From DATNFP01 sp035606335 (lineage in GTDB: Bacteria > Bacteroidota > Bacteroidia > Chitinophagales > Chitinophagaceae), in assembly GCA_035606335.1 (NCBI GenBank), contig DATNFP010000100.1:1-34994 (forward strand): DNA of 34,994 bases. Reading direction: 5' to 3'. The position numbers were made by a program, and so were the translations under genes. Shown piece after piece: positions 16,172-23,929 of this stretch (the first letter of the stretch is position 1; each line of letters starts with the position of its first letter). The notes beneath the pieces were generated by a model that saw only the letters and a list, made by a program, of their open reading frames with translations, did not search any database and was not told the origin of the DNA.

Positions 16172-17266
16172 ATGATCGAAGCAAATGAATTGGAAGAAGA
16201 TTGGGATGACCCGGATGAAGAAGGAGAAGAGGAGGTTGCAGCGCCCGTAGAGCGTTTACGCATAAAAACAGATAAACGCCAGGAGCCTCTGCGCATTGAC
16301 AAATTCCTTATGAACCGCATTGAAGGCGCAACCCGTAATAAAATCCAACAGGCGCTGGAAGAAGGCTTTATTGTAGTAAACGGAACTTCTGTAAAACCAA
16401 ACTATAAAGTAAAACCAGATGATGAGATAGTAGTATTTGATAATCGCAGACCTGAATCTACTGAAGTTATCCCCGAGGAGCTACCCTTAAATATTACATA
16501 CGAAGATGATGAAATCATTATTATAAATAAGCAGGCGGGTATGGTGATACATCCCGGGTGCGGTAACTATACAGGAACCCTTGTAAATGGCCTTGCTTAT
16601 TATCTAAAAAATGAAAACATGGATCCGGATGCGTTACCTCGCGTAGGCCTGGTGCATCGTATTGATAAAGATACAAGTGGACTGGTAGTTATCGCCAAGA
16701 CAGAAAGGGCAATGGCTGACCTTAACAGCCAATTTAAAAAGCATACAGTTTACCGGCGTTATATAGCATTGGTATGGGGTAACCTGGAAGAAGAGGAAGG
16801 TACTATAAGAGCGCATGTGGGAAGAAACCTCAGATACAGGAAAATCATGGATGCATTTCCTGAAGGCGATCATGGCAAGGAAGCTGTGACCCATTATAAA
16901 GTCCTGGAGCGCTTTAATTACGTGACATTAACCGAATTGCGCCTTGAAACCGGCCGCACCCACCAGATAAGAGTACACATGAAATATATCGGACACCCTT
17001 TATTTAATGATGCTACCTATGGTGGCGATCGTATCGTAAAAGGCACAGTTTTTACCAAGTACAAACAATTTGTTGAAAACTGCTTTAAAATATTACCCCG
17101 ACATGCGCTCCATGCCAAAGAATTAGGCTTTATTCATCCCGGAACTAAAGAATGGATACAATTTGATTCTGCCTTGCCGGATGATATGAAAGATGTAATA
17201 GATAAATGGCGTACCTATACAAGCGGGATGACTAAGCAACTAAGAGAAAGGCTTGATAATCAATAG
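16172..17266 (+). CDS. RluD-type 23S rRNA pseudouridine synthase
   Basis: A 364-residue cytosolic enzyme of the RluA/RluD family that isomerises specific uridines to pseudouridine in 23S rRNA. An acidic N-terminal extension (about 1-25) precedes an S4 RNA-binding domain (about 40-90, RIDKFLMNRIEGATRNKIQQALEEG). The catalytic domain has HRIDKDTSG at residues 162-170 with catalytic Asp165, then ETGRTHQIRVHM, as in RluD. RluD of E. coli acts on helix 69 (U1911, U1915, U1917); that specificity is by family resemblance only, so I leave the symbol empty. Single gene with its own near-leaderless promoter. Confidence 0.93.
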   Translation: MIEANELEEDWDDPDEEGEEEVAAPVERLRIKTDKRQEPLRIDKFLMNRIEGATRNKIQQALEEGFIVVNGTSVKPNYKVKPDDEIVVFDNRRPESTEVIPEELPLNITYEDDEIIIINKQAGMVIHPGCGNYTGTLVNGLAYYLKNENMDPDALPRVGLVHRIDKDTSGLVVIAKTERAMADLNSQFKKHTVYRRYIALVWGNLEEEEGTIRAHVGRNLRYRKIMDAFPEGDHGKEAVTHYKVLERFNYVTLTELRLETGRTHQIRVHMKYIGHPLFNDATYGGDRIVKGTVFTKYKQFVENCFKILPRHALHAKELGFIHPGTKEWIQFDSALPDDMKDVIDKWRTYTSGMTKQLRERLDNQ

Positions 17267-17327
17267 TTAATGACGCATAAACCATATCCACACTATGTTA
17301 AAAAATGATACCTTATCCTAAAAAACT

Positions 17328-17356
17328 CACTTTATAGAGATAAAGTGCTATTTTTG
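17328..17356 (+). promoter_or_regulatory. Palindrome joined to the tatA -7 element
   Basis: CACTTTAT-AGAG-ATAAAGTG (17328-17347), a perfect 8-bp inverted repeat, followed one base later by TATTTTTG (17349-17356), a full TAnnTTTG -7 match. The palindrome fills the -33/-7 spacer. It may be an operator for tatA, or a weak terminator of the preceding gene with overlapping promoter. Confidence 0.6.
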
Positions 17357-17380
17357 TTTCTTACATAAACATTTTTTGTG

Positions 17381-17608
17381 ATGGCTTTATTAAGCATTAA
17401 TCCGCAGTTATTGTTGTCTATGCCTAGTGGTGGTGAATGGATTTTAGTATTGCTAGTTGTTGTTGTGCTATTTGGAGGCAAAAAGATCCCTGAACTTGCA
17501 AGAGGTGTAGGAAAAGGTATTCGTGAATTTAACGATGCCAAAGATGGCGTTAAAAATGAAATAGAAAATGGCAGTAGAAGAGAAGAAAAAACAAACACTC
17601 CTTCTTAG
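17381..17608 (+). CDS. tatA: Twin-arginine translocase subunit TatA
   Basis: A 75-residue component of the Tat export channel, which moves folded proteins across the inner membrane. I use the ATG at 17381; a GTG directly before it is less likely. The single N-terminal membrane helix is ILVLLVVVVLFG (about residues 20-31), followed by the hinge and amphipathic helix GGKKIPELARGVGKGIREFNDA, the hallmark of TatA/E proteins, and a charged tail. The leading 'MALLSINPQLLLSMPSGGEW' is longer than in E. coli TatA but usual in Bacteroidota. tatC is not in the window. Confidence 0.93.
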   Translation: MALLSINPQLLLSMPSGGEWILVLLVVVVLFGGKKIPELARGVGKGIREFNDAKDGVKNEIENGSRREEKTNTPS

Positions 17609-17706
17609 CCTTTGTATTTCATCGATTTTTCGAAATAATTATATATTTTTAATATAGCTTCCCTTAGGGGTTGCATGATTTCACCGCTTTAAAAAACGAT
17701 AAAAGC

Positions 17707-18840
17707 ATGCAATACAGAGGTCTTTTGTTAGCATCTATTTTTGCAATTTTCAGCACTTCAGCTCATGCTCAGAAGTATGAGAACTTTGTAATGAAGAGCT
17801 CATCCAAAGTCATTGAAACCGATACCATCGTTCTTTGTAAAGGCAATAAGCCGCAAGCAAAAGAGCAATTATTGGCCTGCAATGATATCCCAGTCAATTC
17901 TGCTACTAAAAAAGCAAATGGGAAAGTGGAATACAAGCCTGTTCCATTGGCTGGACAAAAATCATATTTCGGCGAAATGAACGATTATGTAAATGATTTC
18001 GTTCGCCGATATCTTGAGGTTCATGATCAAACTCTTACTAGTGTTCAGGGGCGGAGTTCTACCCCTTTTTCTTTGATAGATAACGTTCTTGAAAAAAATA
18101 ATATTCCCAAAGAGCTTAAATACCTTGCTGTAATTGAATCTGCATTAAACCATGATGCGGTTTCCCATGCAGGTGCAGTTGGCCCATGGCAATTAATGGC
18201 ATCTACAGCACGCCTGCTTGGCCTTACTGTAAATCGCCACCATGATGATAGAACAGACTGGTATAAATCAACAAATGCCGCAGCCAAATATCTTACTACA
18301 CTATACGGTGAGCTTGACGACTGGCTACTGGTAATTGCAGCTTATAACAGCGGGCCTGTACCTGTAGAACGCGCTATAGAAAGGACAGGAAGCCATAACT
18401 TCTGGGATATTAAGAAATATTTGCCTCGTGAAACACAGGGTCACGTATTGGCTTTTATAGCAACAGCCAGCATCTTTGAAAATCTAAGCAAATTCATAGG
18501 CCTGGGCAGTATTCCTATGGACTTTAATTTTAATACAGAAAACAATGTAGCCGGTAATAAAAAGGTCGCCATAAAGAAGCCTGAATTTACCATGGAAGAA
18601 TTAAAAAGTATGGCTATTGTGCGAATTTCACAACCGATAAGCCTCGAATTCATGGCCAATGAGTTAGGGATGGACATTAACTTATTAAATAAATGGAATC
18701 CGGATTACGATCTATTCATCTATAAGACATATCCTTCAGATTTCTATAGTCTTCGTATTCCCAAAGACAAACTTGAAGTATTTATTCAAAAGAAAGATTT
18801 CCTGACCAAGCGTTCAAAGCAGATCTTCAACGAATTGTGA
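17707..18840 (+). CDS. Secreted lytic transglycosylase, MltD-like
   Basis: Starts at the ATG at 17707 (377 residues), which places a signal peptide directly at the N-terminus (MQYRGLLLASIF, cleavage near AHAQ). The SLT domain spans about residues 120-250: LKYLAVIESALN with catalytic Glu144, HAGAVGPWQLM, and LVIAAYNSGPVPVERAI are the family motifs. It cleaves peptidoglycan glycan strands to 1,6-anhydro-muropeptides in the periplasm. The C-terminal ~80 residues (VRISQPISLEFMANELGMDINLLNKWNPDYD) resemble the degenerate LysM-like region of Bacteroidota MltD proteins. Followed by rpsT with its own promoter. Confidence 0.92.
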   Translation: MQYRGLLLASIFAIFSTSAHAQKYENFVMKSSSKVIETDTIVLCKGNKPQAKEQLLACNDIPVNSATKKANGKVEYKPVPLAGQKSYFGEMNDYVNDFVRRYLEVHDQTLTSVQGRSSTPFSLIDNVLEKNNIPKELKYLAVIESALNHDAVSHAGAVGPWQLMASTARLLGLTVNRHHDDRTDWYKSTNAAAKYLTTLYGELDDWLLVIAAYNSGPVPVERAIERTGSHNFWDIKKYLPRETQGHVLAFIATASIFENLSKFIGLGSIPMDFNFNTENNVAGNKKVAIKKPEFTMEELKSMAIVRISQPISLEFMANELGMDINLLNKWNPDYDLFIYKTYPSDFYSLRIPKDKLEVFIQKKDFLTKRSKQIFNEL

Positions 18841-18855
18841 CCTTAAAAAATATTT

Positions 18856-18883
18856 TTTGTTACACATTTTTGTATTACCTTTG
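18856..18883 (+). promoter_or_regulatory. Promoter of rpsT
   Basis: TTTG (18856-18859), 16 bases, then TACCTTTG (18876-18883), a full -7 match. It ends 24 bases before the rpsT ATG. One of the best -33/-7 pairs in the window. Confidence 0.7.
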
Positions 18884-18907
18884 CAGTCCTTAAAAAAGTG
18901 AACATAA

Positions 18908-19162
18908 ATGGCAAATCATAAGTCGACCAAGAAAGATATTCGCCAAGCTGAAAAACGCCGTGACCGTAACCGTTATTATGGTAAAACTACCCGTAATGCC
19001 ATTCGTAGCCTTTTAGCTACGGCTGATAAAAATGCAGCTCAGGAACAACTTCCAAAGGTTATATCCATGATCGATAAGCTTGCAAAACGCAACGTTATTC
19101 ATAAGAATAAAGCAAGCAATATCAAATCTGGTATCGTTAAGAAAATAAATGCTTTGGCTTAA
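18908..19162 (+). CDS. rpsT: Ribosomal protein bS20
   Basis: An 84-residue small-subunit ribosomal protein that binds 16S rRNA early in assembly. MANHKSTKKDIRQAEKRRDRNRYYGKTTRN is the expected bS20 N-terminus, and KNVIHKNKA-type sequence (KRNVIHKNKASNIKSGIVKKINAL) closes the protein, all helical and basic. Monocistronic: a strong promoter precedes it and an intrinsic terminator follows 27 bases after the stop. Confidence 0.97.
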   Translation: MANHKSTKKDIRQAEKRRDRNRYYGKTTRNAIRSLLATADKNAAQEQLPKVISMIDKLAKRNVIHKNKASNIKSGIVKKINALA

Positions 19163-19189
19163 TCTGTCATTGCTCAAAAAATAATTTCT

Positions 19190-19224
19190 TAAGCCTCGCT
19201 TTTAAAGCGGGGCTTAATTTTTTT
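19190..19224 (+). terminator. Terminator of rpsT
   Basis: TAAGCCTCGC/GCGGGGCTTA forms a 10-bp stem (one T-G wobble) with a 7-base loop, followed by A and T7 (19218-19224). Confidence 0.92.
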
Positions 19225-19350
19225 GATAAAACTAATATGGCAATTCCCCCACCTTCTCTTTTTGAATAAAAACATCATGCTCCTTATTATTCCTAAATAA
19301 CAAGTTCCCCCAACTCTTTTCATTTTAACAAAATTTTTATTGAGCTTTTA

Positions 19351-19397
19351 TTTGATTTACGAATTTATTCGTAGGTTTGTGTACGAAGACAATCGTA
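19351..19397 (+). promoter_or_regulatory. blaI promoter with two candidate BlaI operators
   Basis: TTTG (19351-19354), 17 bases, TAGGTTTG (19372-19379): a complete -33/-7 promoter. Two 16-base palindromes of the same form TACGA-N6-TCGTA lie on it. TACGAATTTATTCGTA (19358-19373) fills the spacer and touches the -7 box; TACGAAGACAATCGTA (19382-19397) covers the expected start of transcription. Their centres are 24 bases apart, so both dimers would bind about the same face. Known BlaI/MecI proteins bind TACA-containing dyads in their own promoters; this variant sequence is inferred. Confidence 0.75.
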
Positions 19398-19452
19398 TAT
19401 AAATCCAACCTTATAATTTTGTAACATTTTTATTTTAAAAACGATCTGATAA

Positions 19453-19839
19453 ATGAATAAGTTGATAAAGCCAACAGACAGCGAACTTGAGATACTGAAT
19501 ATCCTTTGGGAAAAAGGTGCATGCACAGTACGGGAAGTGCATGAAATATTGGAAAAAAGCAAAGATGCCGGCTACACAACTACACTAAAACTAATGCAGA
19601 TAATGCACGAAAAAGGATTATTAAAAAGAGACACAACAAGCAAAACACATATATACATTGCTGCAGTATCGCAGGAGCAAACCCAGGGGCAACTGGTAAA
19701 AAGAATGATAGACAATGTGTTTAATGGTTCTGCAATGCAATTAGTAATGCAGGCACTCGGCAACCATAAAGCAAATGCTTATGAACTGGAGCAAATAAAA
19801 GAATACCTGGAACAAATGGAAAAGAAAATAAAAAAATGA
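19453..19839 (+). CDS. BlaI/MecI/CopY-type transcriptional repressor
   Basis: A 128-residue cytosolic DNA-binding protein. The N-terminal winged helix (residues 1-75) shows the family pattern: PTDSELEILNILWEKGACTVREVHEIL, then YTTTLKLMQIMHEKGLLKRD. The C-terminal helices (about 80-128) form the dimerisation domain, which in BlaI and MecI contains the cleavage site. The partner M56 peptidase gene starts 40 bases downstream, the standard repressor-sensor pair. Two matching palindromes overlap its promoter, which points to autoregulation. The signal in Bacteroidota pairs is mostly unknown, and a beta-lactam link should not be assumed because no beta-lactamase or penicillin-binding domain is present. 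Confidence 0.93.
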   Translation: MNKLIKPTDSELEILNILWEKGACTVREVHEILEKSKDAGYTTTLKLMQIMHEKGLLKRDTTSKTHIYIAAVSQEQTQGQLVKRMIDNVFNGSAMQLVMQALGNHKANAYELEQIKEYLEQMEKKIKK

Positions 19840-19879
19840 GGCAATAAATAATCTTATTCAATTATAAAAATCATTCAAT

Positions 19880-21796
19880 ATGAATAATTGGCTATCTGAA
19901 GCTTCAATGATAAGCAAATCGTTGGGATGGGCTTTGATCCATTCAATATGGCAAGGCTTGTTTATATTCATTTGCCTGAACATTGTATTGAGAATAATCA
20001 ATAATGGAAGTGCCAGAGTAAAATATTATCTCTCCTATTTTTCATTAATGAGTTTGTTCTTATGGTTTATCAATACATGGATTACCCAATATCAAAGATT
20101 GCAAGGTATCACAGTGTATATTACTGTACCCGGAAGTAATCCACAAGCAATTAAAACATCCTATCTCAATCCATCGGCAACAACTTTTCATACACAGCAA
20201 TATATAGCGAACATTTTGCCTAAAATGGAACACTATATGCCCGCAATAGTCAGCGTATACATAGCGGGCTTTTTATTTATGCTATTCCGTTTTATTGTTA
20301 ATATAATATGGCTTAGGAACCTACGCATACAAGGCCTGATAAGAATGGAGAATGAATGGCAGCAATTAATTAAAACATTGCAGGAACAATTGAATATTGT
20401 GAAAGAGGTTCAATTATTTGTTTCAGAACGAGTGAATGTACCGATGGTAATGGGGGTATTGAAGCCCATAATCCTTTTACCTGTTGCAACCATCAATAAT
20501 ATGAGCACAGACCAGATAGAAGCCATCTTATTGCATGAATTAGGCCATATAAAACGTCATGATTATTTATTGAATATTCTGCAAACACTGGTAGAGACAA
20601 TTCTGTTTTTCAATCCATTTGCATGGGGAATTGCCTCTAAAATAAGACGGGAAAGAGAGCATTGCTGCGACGATATGGTCATAGCCAATAGTCCGCAGCC
20701 CTTATCTTATGCAAAAGCTTTAGCTGCGTTAGAAACCCATAGATTGTCTTCTTCTCCTTCTATTGCCCTTGCAGCTACAGGACAAAAGAAAAATCAATTA
20801 CTTCATCGAATTAAAAGAATTATGGAAATGAGAAAAGGATCTACTAATTATAGTCAGCTAACTATTGTACTGGCAATTATAATTACGTTCACAGTATGTA
20901 TTATGTGGTTGGCTCCATCATTTGCCCAATCATCAAAGGGGAGCGGGCAAACTCAAACTACAGATACCAAGACAACAGGAAAGACACGGATTATCATAAT
21001 TGATGATAATGGAAATAAAAAAGAATACAATTCCATTAATCAGATACCAGATAACGTAAAAGAACAACTGACAGATGAAAATAATCATAAGAAACATACA
21101 TCAATAACCATCTGCAATACCAAAAAGAATGTTACAATTGATTCATCAGATCTTGGACAGACTATTTCAGACATTGGAGATGAGGTATCAAAAAGCTTAT
21201 CAGAAATCAACTGGCAACAGATAAGTGATGAAATGCATGATGCAATGCAACAGGTAGATTCAAAAAAGCTAAAAGTACAACTGGATGAAGCGCAAAAGGA
21301 AATAAGCAATATAGATTGGCAAAAATTACAAGGAGATATAAGTAAAGGTATTGCAGAAGCAGATAGTACTGTTAATGATCCAAAATTACGGAAGGAACTA
21401 CAGATTGAGGTTGATGAGGCGCTAAAACAAGCCAGCCAGGCGACAAAAGATGCAAAAGACCGGGTAGCTGAATTGTACACACAGCAAACAGACGCTTTAG
21501 CTAAAAGCGAAGCACAACAAAAAAAGGCTTTAGCCGAAGCCAGTGCTCAATCCGGATCAAACAAGATGGCTAAGTCAAATCTCAATTCCTATAGTGATAT
21601 GATAAAGAAAATGGAGGATGATGGATTATTAAACCAGGATAATGGATTTTCTATTAAAAAACTAAATAACACCCTTTATATTAATGGAATTGAGCAAAGC
21701 AGTAATATATATAACGAATATATTAAATATTTAAGAGATGAAAAAATAATAATCAAAGGAGATAGAAATCATCTAAAAGTGGATATAAAAGACTAA
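19880..21796 (+). CDS. M56-family membrane metallopeptidase (BlaR1-like sensor)
   Basis: A 638-residue integral membrane protein. Residues 1-165 contain three membrane helices. The M56 zinc peptidase domain has HELGH at 219-223 followed by IKRHD, then an ERE-x-CCDD segment near residue 260; a fourth helix lies at about 327-348 (ending MWLAPSFAQ). The remaining ~290 residues are periplasmic. Unlike BlaR1 and MecR1 there is no penicillin-binding domain. Instead there is a highly charged, coiled-coil-prone stretch (about 430-560, with repeats of SDEMHDAMQQV, LDEAQKEIS, EVDEALKQAS) and an end module with LYINGIEQSSNIYNEYIKYL, which I recognise as frequent in Bacteroidota M56 proteins. It probably senses an envelope signal and triggers cleavage of the upstream BlaI-type repressor; the ligand is unknown. 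Confidence 0.88.
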   Translation: MNNWLSEASMISKSLGWALIHSIWQGLFIFICLNIVLRIINNGSARVKYYLSYFSLMSLFLWFINTWITQYQRLQGITVYITVPGSNPQAIKTSYLNPSATTFHTQQYIANILPKMEHYMPAIVSVYIAGFLFMLFRFIVNIIWLRNLRIQGLIRMENEWQQLIKTLQEQLNIVKEVQLFVSERVNVPMVMGVLKPIILLPVATINNMSTDQIEAILLHELGHIKRHDYLLNILQTLVETILFFNPFAWGIASKIRREREHCCDDMVIANSPQPLSYAKALAALETHRLSSSPSIALAATGQKKNQLLHRIKRIMEMRKGSTNYSQLTIVLAIIITFTVCIMWLAPSFAQSSKGSGQTQTTDTKTTGKTRIIIIDDNGNKKEYNSINQIPDNVKEQLTDENNHKKHTSITICNTKKNVTIDSSDLGQTISDIGDEVSKSLSEINWQQISDEMHDAMQQVDSKKLKVQLDEAQKEISNIDWQKLQGDISKGIAEADSTVNDPKLRKELQIEVDEALKQASQATKDAKDRVAELYTQQTDALAKSEAQQKKALAEASAQSGSNKMAKSNLNSYSDMIKKMEDDGLLNQDNGFSIKKLNNTLYINGIEQSSNIYNEYIKYLRDEKIIIKGDRNHLKVDIKD

Positions 21797-21821
21797 ATCT
21801 TCAATATTTAATTAAAACAGA

Positions 21822-21853
21822 CCTCCTGCCAACAATCCGGGAGGCTTTTTTTT
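21822..21853 (+). terminator. Terminator of the blaI-M56 operon
   Basis: CCTCC (21822-21826) pairs with GGAGG (21840-21844) around a 13-base loop, followed by C and T8 (21846-21853). It lies 25 bases after the M56 stop codon. Confidence 0.75.
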
Positions 21854-21892
21854 GTTATTTTTCCTAACATTTTGTTAATCGAACTCTAATAC

Positions 21893-22012
21893 TTTGATTA
21901 ACAGTTTCTATGTTTAATATTTGTAGTGCGAACAATTATTAATCAATCGATAAACAAGTTTTTTCTCTCTTATCCTTTATATGTAGGGGCCTTTTCTAAG
22001 GTCCCTTTTTTT
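21893..22012 (+). ncRNA. Possible small RNA between two terminators
   Basis: A promoter-like pair TTTG (21893-21896), 19 bases, AATATTTG (21916-21923) is followed about 60 bases later by a strong intrinsic terminator (21986-22012). The only open frame between them starts with GTG, lacks ribosome-site support and would run through the terminator. The predicted transcript is about 80-85 bases, from about 21928. I do not recognise an RNA family. Alternatively the second hairpin is an attenuator or leader of the DUF2157 gene at 22060. Confidence 0.35.
21986..22012 (+). terminator. Orphan intrinsic terminator
   Basis: GGGGCCTT (21986-21993), loop TTCT, AAGGTCCC (21998-22005): an 8-bp stem with one G-T wobble followed by T7. 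No annotated gene ends here; the M56 operon already has its own terminator 130 bases upstream. Confidence 0.88.
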
Positions 22013-22059
22013 GTGATTCTTTTGATACATTTTGTAACTTGAGTAAGGAAATAAATTAA

Positions 22060-23118
22060 ATGGAGATCAGGGATAAAAATGAATGGAAATCTATACAAAA
22101 TGCCCTATCTCAATGGGAAAATACCGGTAAGCTGTCACACGAAAAAGCAGATGAATTACGGCAGGATATAGTTTACACAACTGATCGCCAGCAAATAGCC
22201 CAATATTTCTTTATTATAGCTCTTTCCTGTACGCTGCTGGCTTTTGGCGCTATATTCATAGATGATAAGCTGCTTGAAAAAATCAAAGTTTATTTCGACC
22301 TGAATAATATTATTATCGCATCGGTAACTACCGCCATATCTATATTCTGGTTTTGGTATGTACATAAAAGGAGAGAAAGGTTTAGCCCATTTACTTACGA
22401 AATGTATATGATACTGGGCGGCCTGGCTGCGCTTACATCCCTGGTATATATATGCAAAGAAATCGGCTCAGGAGGCGCTTACACCCTATTCTTGTTCATA
22501 GCTACCCTATTATTTTTCATTTTAAGTATCTGGTTCCGCTCCAAAGCCTTATGGCTGGCAGGTATTTTATGCCTTATGGGCTGGTATGGAGCGTTTAGCA
22601 ATCTATATAGCTCCAATTATTTATTTCTGGGCATGAATTACCCAATGCGATTTACAGCGTTTGGATCATTGATCATTATTCTTTCTTTACTCCAATCTAA
22701 AATAAAAATACTGGCAGCTAATCAGCGCATTACATACATAGCTGGACTGGTTGTATTTTTTACGGGCCTGTGGGGCATATCTATATTCGGCAATTTTAAC
22801 TACTTAGATGAATGGGAAAAGGTAAGGCAAACGCATGTACTAACCTATGCTATTGCTTTTGGGGCTATTGCGGTTTTTGTTTTTTATCTCGGCATCAGGT
22901 ATCATGACGAAACGACGAGAGACTTTGGAGTTTTATTCCTCTTGGTGAATCTATACACGCGATATTTTGAGTATTTCTGGGATACAATGAATAAAGGCAT
23001 TTTCTTTCTAATATTGGCAGTTACCTTCTGGTTTTTAGGTCGCTGGCTTGAAAAGAAAAAAAGACAGAATAAACAAATATCCGGAAAATCGTCCTCTACA
23101 ATGCAGCAAATTAGCTGA
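22060..23118 (+). CDS. DUF2157-like multi-pass membrane protein
   Basis: A 352-residue protein. A cytosolic N-terminal segment (about 1-45, WENTGKLSHEKADELRQDI) resembles the start of DUF2157 proteins. About nine to ten membrane helices follow from residue 47 to 333 (for instance FFIIALSCTLLAFGAIFI, IIIASVTTAISIFWFWYV, AGLVVFFTGLWGISIFG). The C-terminus is basic (GRWLEKKKRQNKQ). No catalytic motif is visible and the family has no established function. Own transcription unit, starting 47 bases after an intrinsic terminator; truA follows after 41 bases with its own -7 box. Confidence 0.75.
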   Translation: MEIRDKNEWKSIQNALSQWENTGKLSHEKADELRQDIVYTTDRQQIAQYFFIIALSCTLLAFGAIFIDDKLLEKIKVYFDLNNIIIASVTTAISIFWFWYVHKRRERFSPFTYEMYMILGGLAALTSLVYICKEIGSGGAYTLFLFIATLLFFILSIWFRSKALWLAGILCLMGWYGAFSNLYSSNYLFLGMNYPMRFTAFGSLIIILSLLQSKIKILAANQRITYIAGLVVFFTGLWGISIFGNFNYLDEWEKVRQTHVLTYAIAFGAIAVFVFYLGIRYHDETTRDFGVLFLLVNLYTRYFEYFWDTMNKGIFFLILAVTFWFLGRWLEKKKRQNKQISGKSSSTMQQIS

Positions 23119-23134
23119 TAAAACAATAGCTGTT

Positions 23135-23142
23135 TATTTTTG
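23135..23142 (+). promoter_or_regulatory. Promoter -7 element of truA
   Basis: TATTTTTG, full TAnnTTTG match, ending 17 bases before the ATG at 23160. No strong -33 box. Confidence 0.55.
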
Positions 23143-23159
23143 CAGATATTCAGTTTAGC

Positions 23160-23924
23160 ATGGCGAGGTATTTTTTAGAGATAATGTATGACGGGACTTT
23201 ATTTCATGGCTCACAATTGCAGGGAGAAATCCCTACGGTGCAGCTGGCAATTGATAAGACACTAAGCATATTATTAAGAAAACAGATTACTTCATTCGGA
23301 GCCAGTCGCACAGATGAAGGCGTTCATGCCCTTTGTAATTATTTCCATTTTGATATTGACGAAGAACTCCATCCAGGTTTCATCTATAAAATGAATTCGA
23401 TACTACCCATAGGTGTTGCATTGAAAAAGGTGTATAAGGCTAATGATGAAAAATTCAGTGCGCGTTTTAATGCAATAAAGAGAACATACAGGTACAGGAT
23501 CTACCCAAAAAAGAACCCATTTCTTGCAAATAGAGCTTATTACTTCCCCTTTAAAGTTGATCTGAAAATACTAAATGAAACAGCCTCGGTAATAAAAGAA
23601 TATGACCATTTTGAATCATTTTCAAAAAGAAAAAATAATTCAAAAACATTTAAATGCAATATCAGTGAATCTTATTGGGAACTGCATGGTAAAGAGTTAC
23701 AGTATATAGTAAGCTCTAATCGTTTTTTGCGGGGCATGGTGAAAGGATTAGTAGGAACGCAATTGCTCGTTGGGAAAGGGAAAATTACTATAGATGAATT
23801 TAAAGCTATCATTGAAGCCAAAGATTGCACCAAGGCAGATTTTAGTGTTCCGGGTCATGGATTGTACCTTGAAAACATTGAATACAAGGGCGGAAACCTT
23901 ACTGAATTAACTAATTTAAAATAA
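23160..23924 (+). CDS. truA: tRNA pseudouridine(38-40) synthase TruA
   Basis: A 254-residue cytosolic enzyme that makes pseudouridine at positions 38-40 of the tRNA anticodon arm. RYFLEIMYDGTLFHGSQLQ starts the fold, and the catalytic loop is ASRTDEGVHA with Asp52 (usually GRTDAGVHA). KRTYRYRI (about residues 107-114) and FLRGMVKGLVGTQLLVGKG near the C-terminus are standard TruA segments. Length is normal. It converges on the VIT1-type gene with five bases between the stop codons. Confidence 0.95.
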   Translation: MARYFLEIMYDGTLFHGSQLQGEIPTVQLAIDKTLSILLRKQITSFGASRTDEGVHALCNYFHFDIDEELHPGFIYKMNSILPIGVALKKVYKANDEKFSARFNAIKRTYRYRIYPKKNPFLANRAYYFPFKVDLKILNETASVIKEYDHFESFSKRKNNSKTFKCNISESYWELHGKELQYIVSSNRFLRGMVKGLVGTQLLVGKGKITIDEFKAIIEAKDCTKADFSVPGHGLYLENIEYKGGNLTELTNLK

Positions 23925-23929
23925 AATGC

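Noticed and set aside
21085..21480. 131-codon minus-strand frame rich in Ser and Cys
   Set aside because: Antisense of the repetitive coiled-coil region of the M56 protein; composition is a by-product of that repeat.
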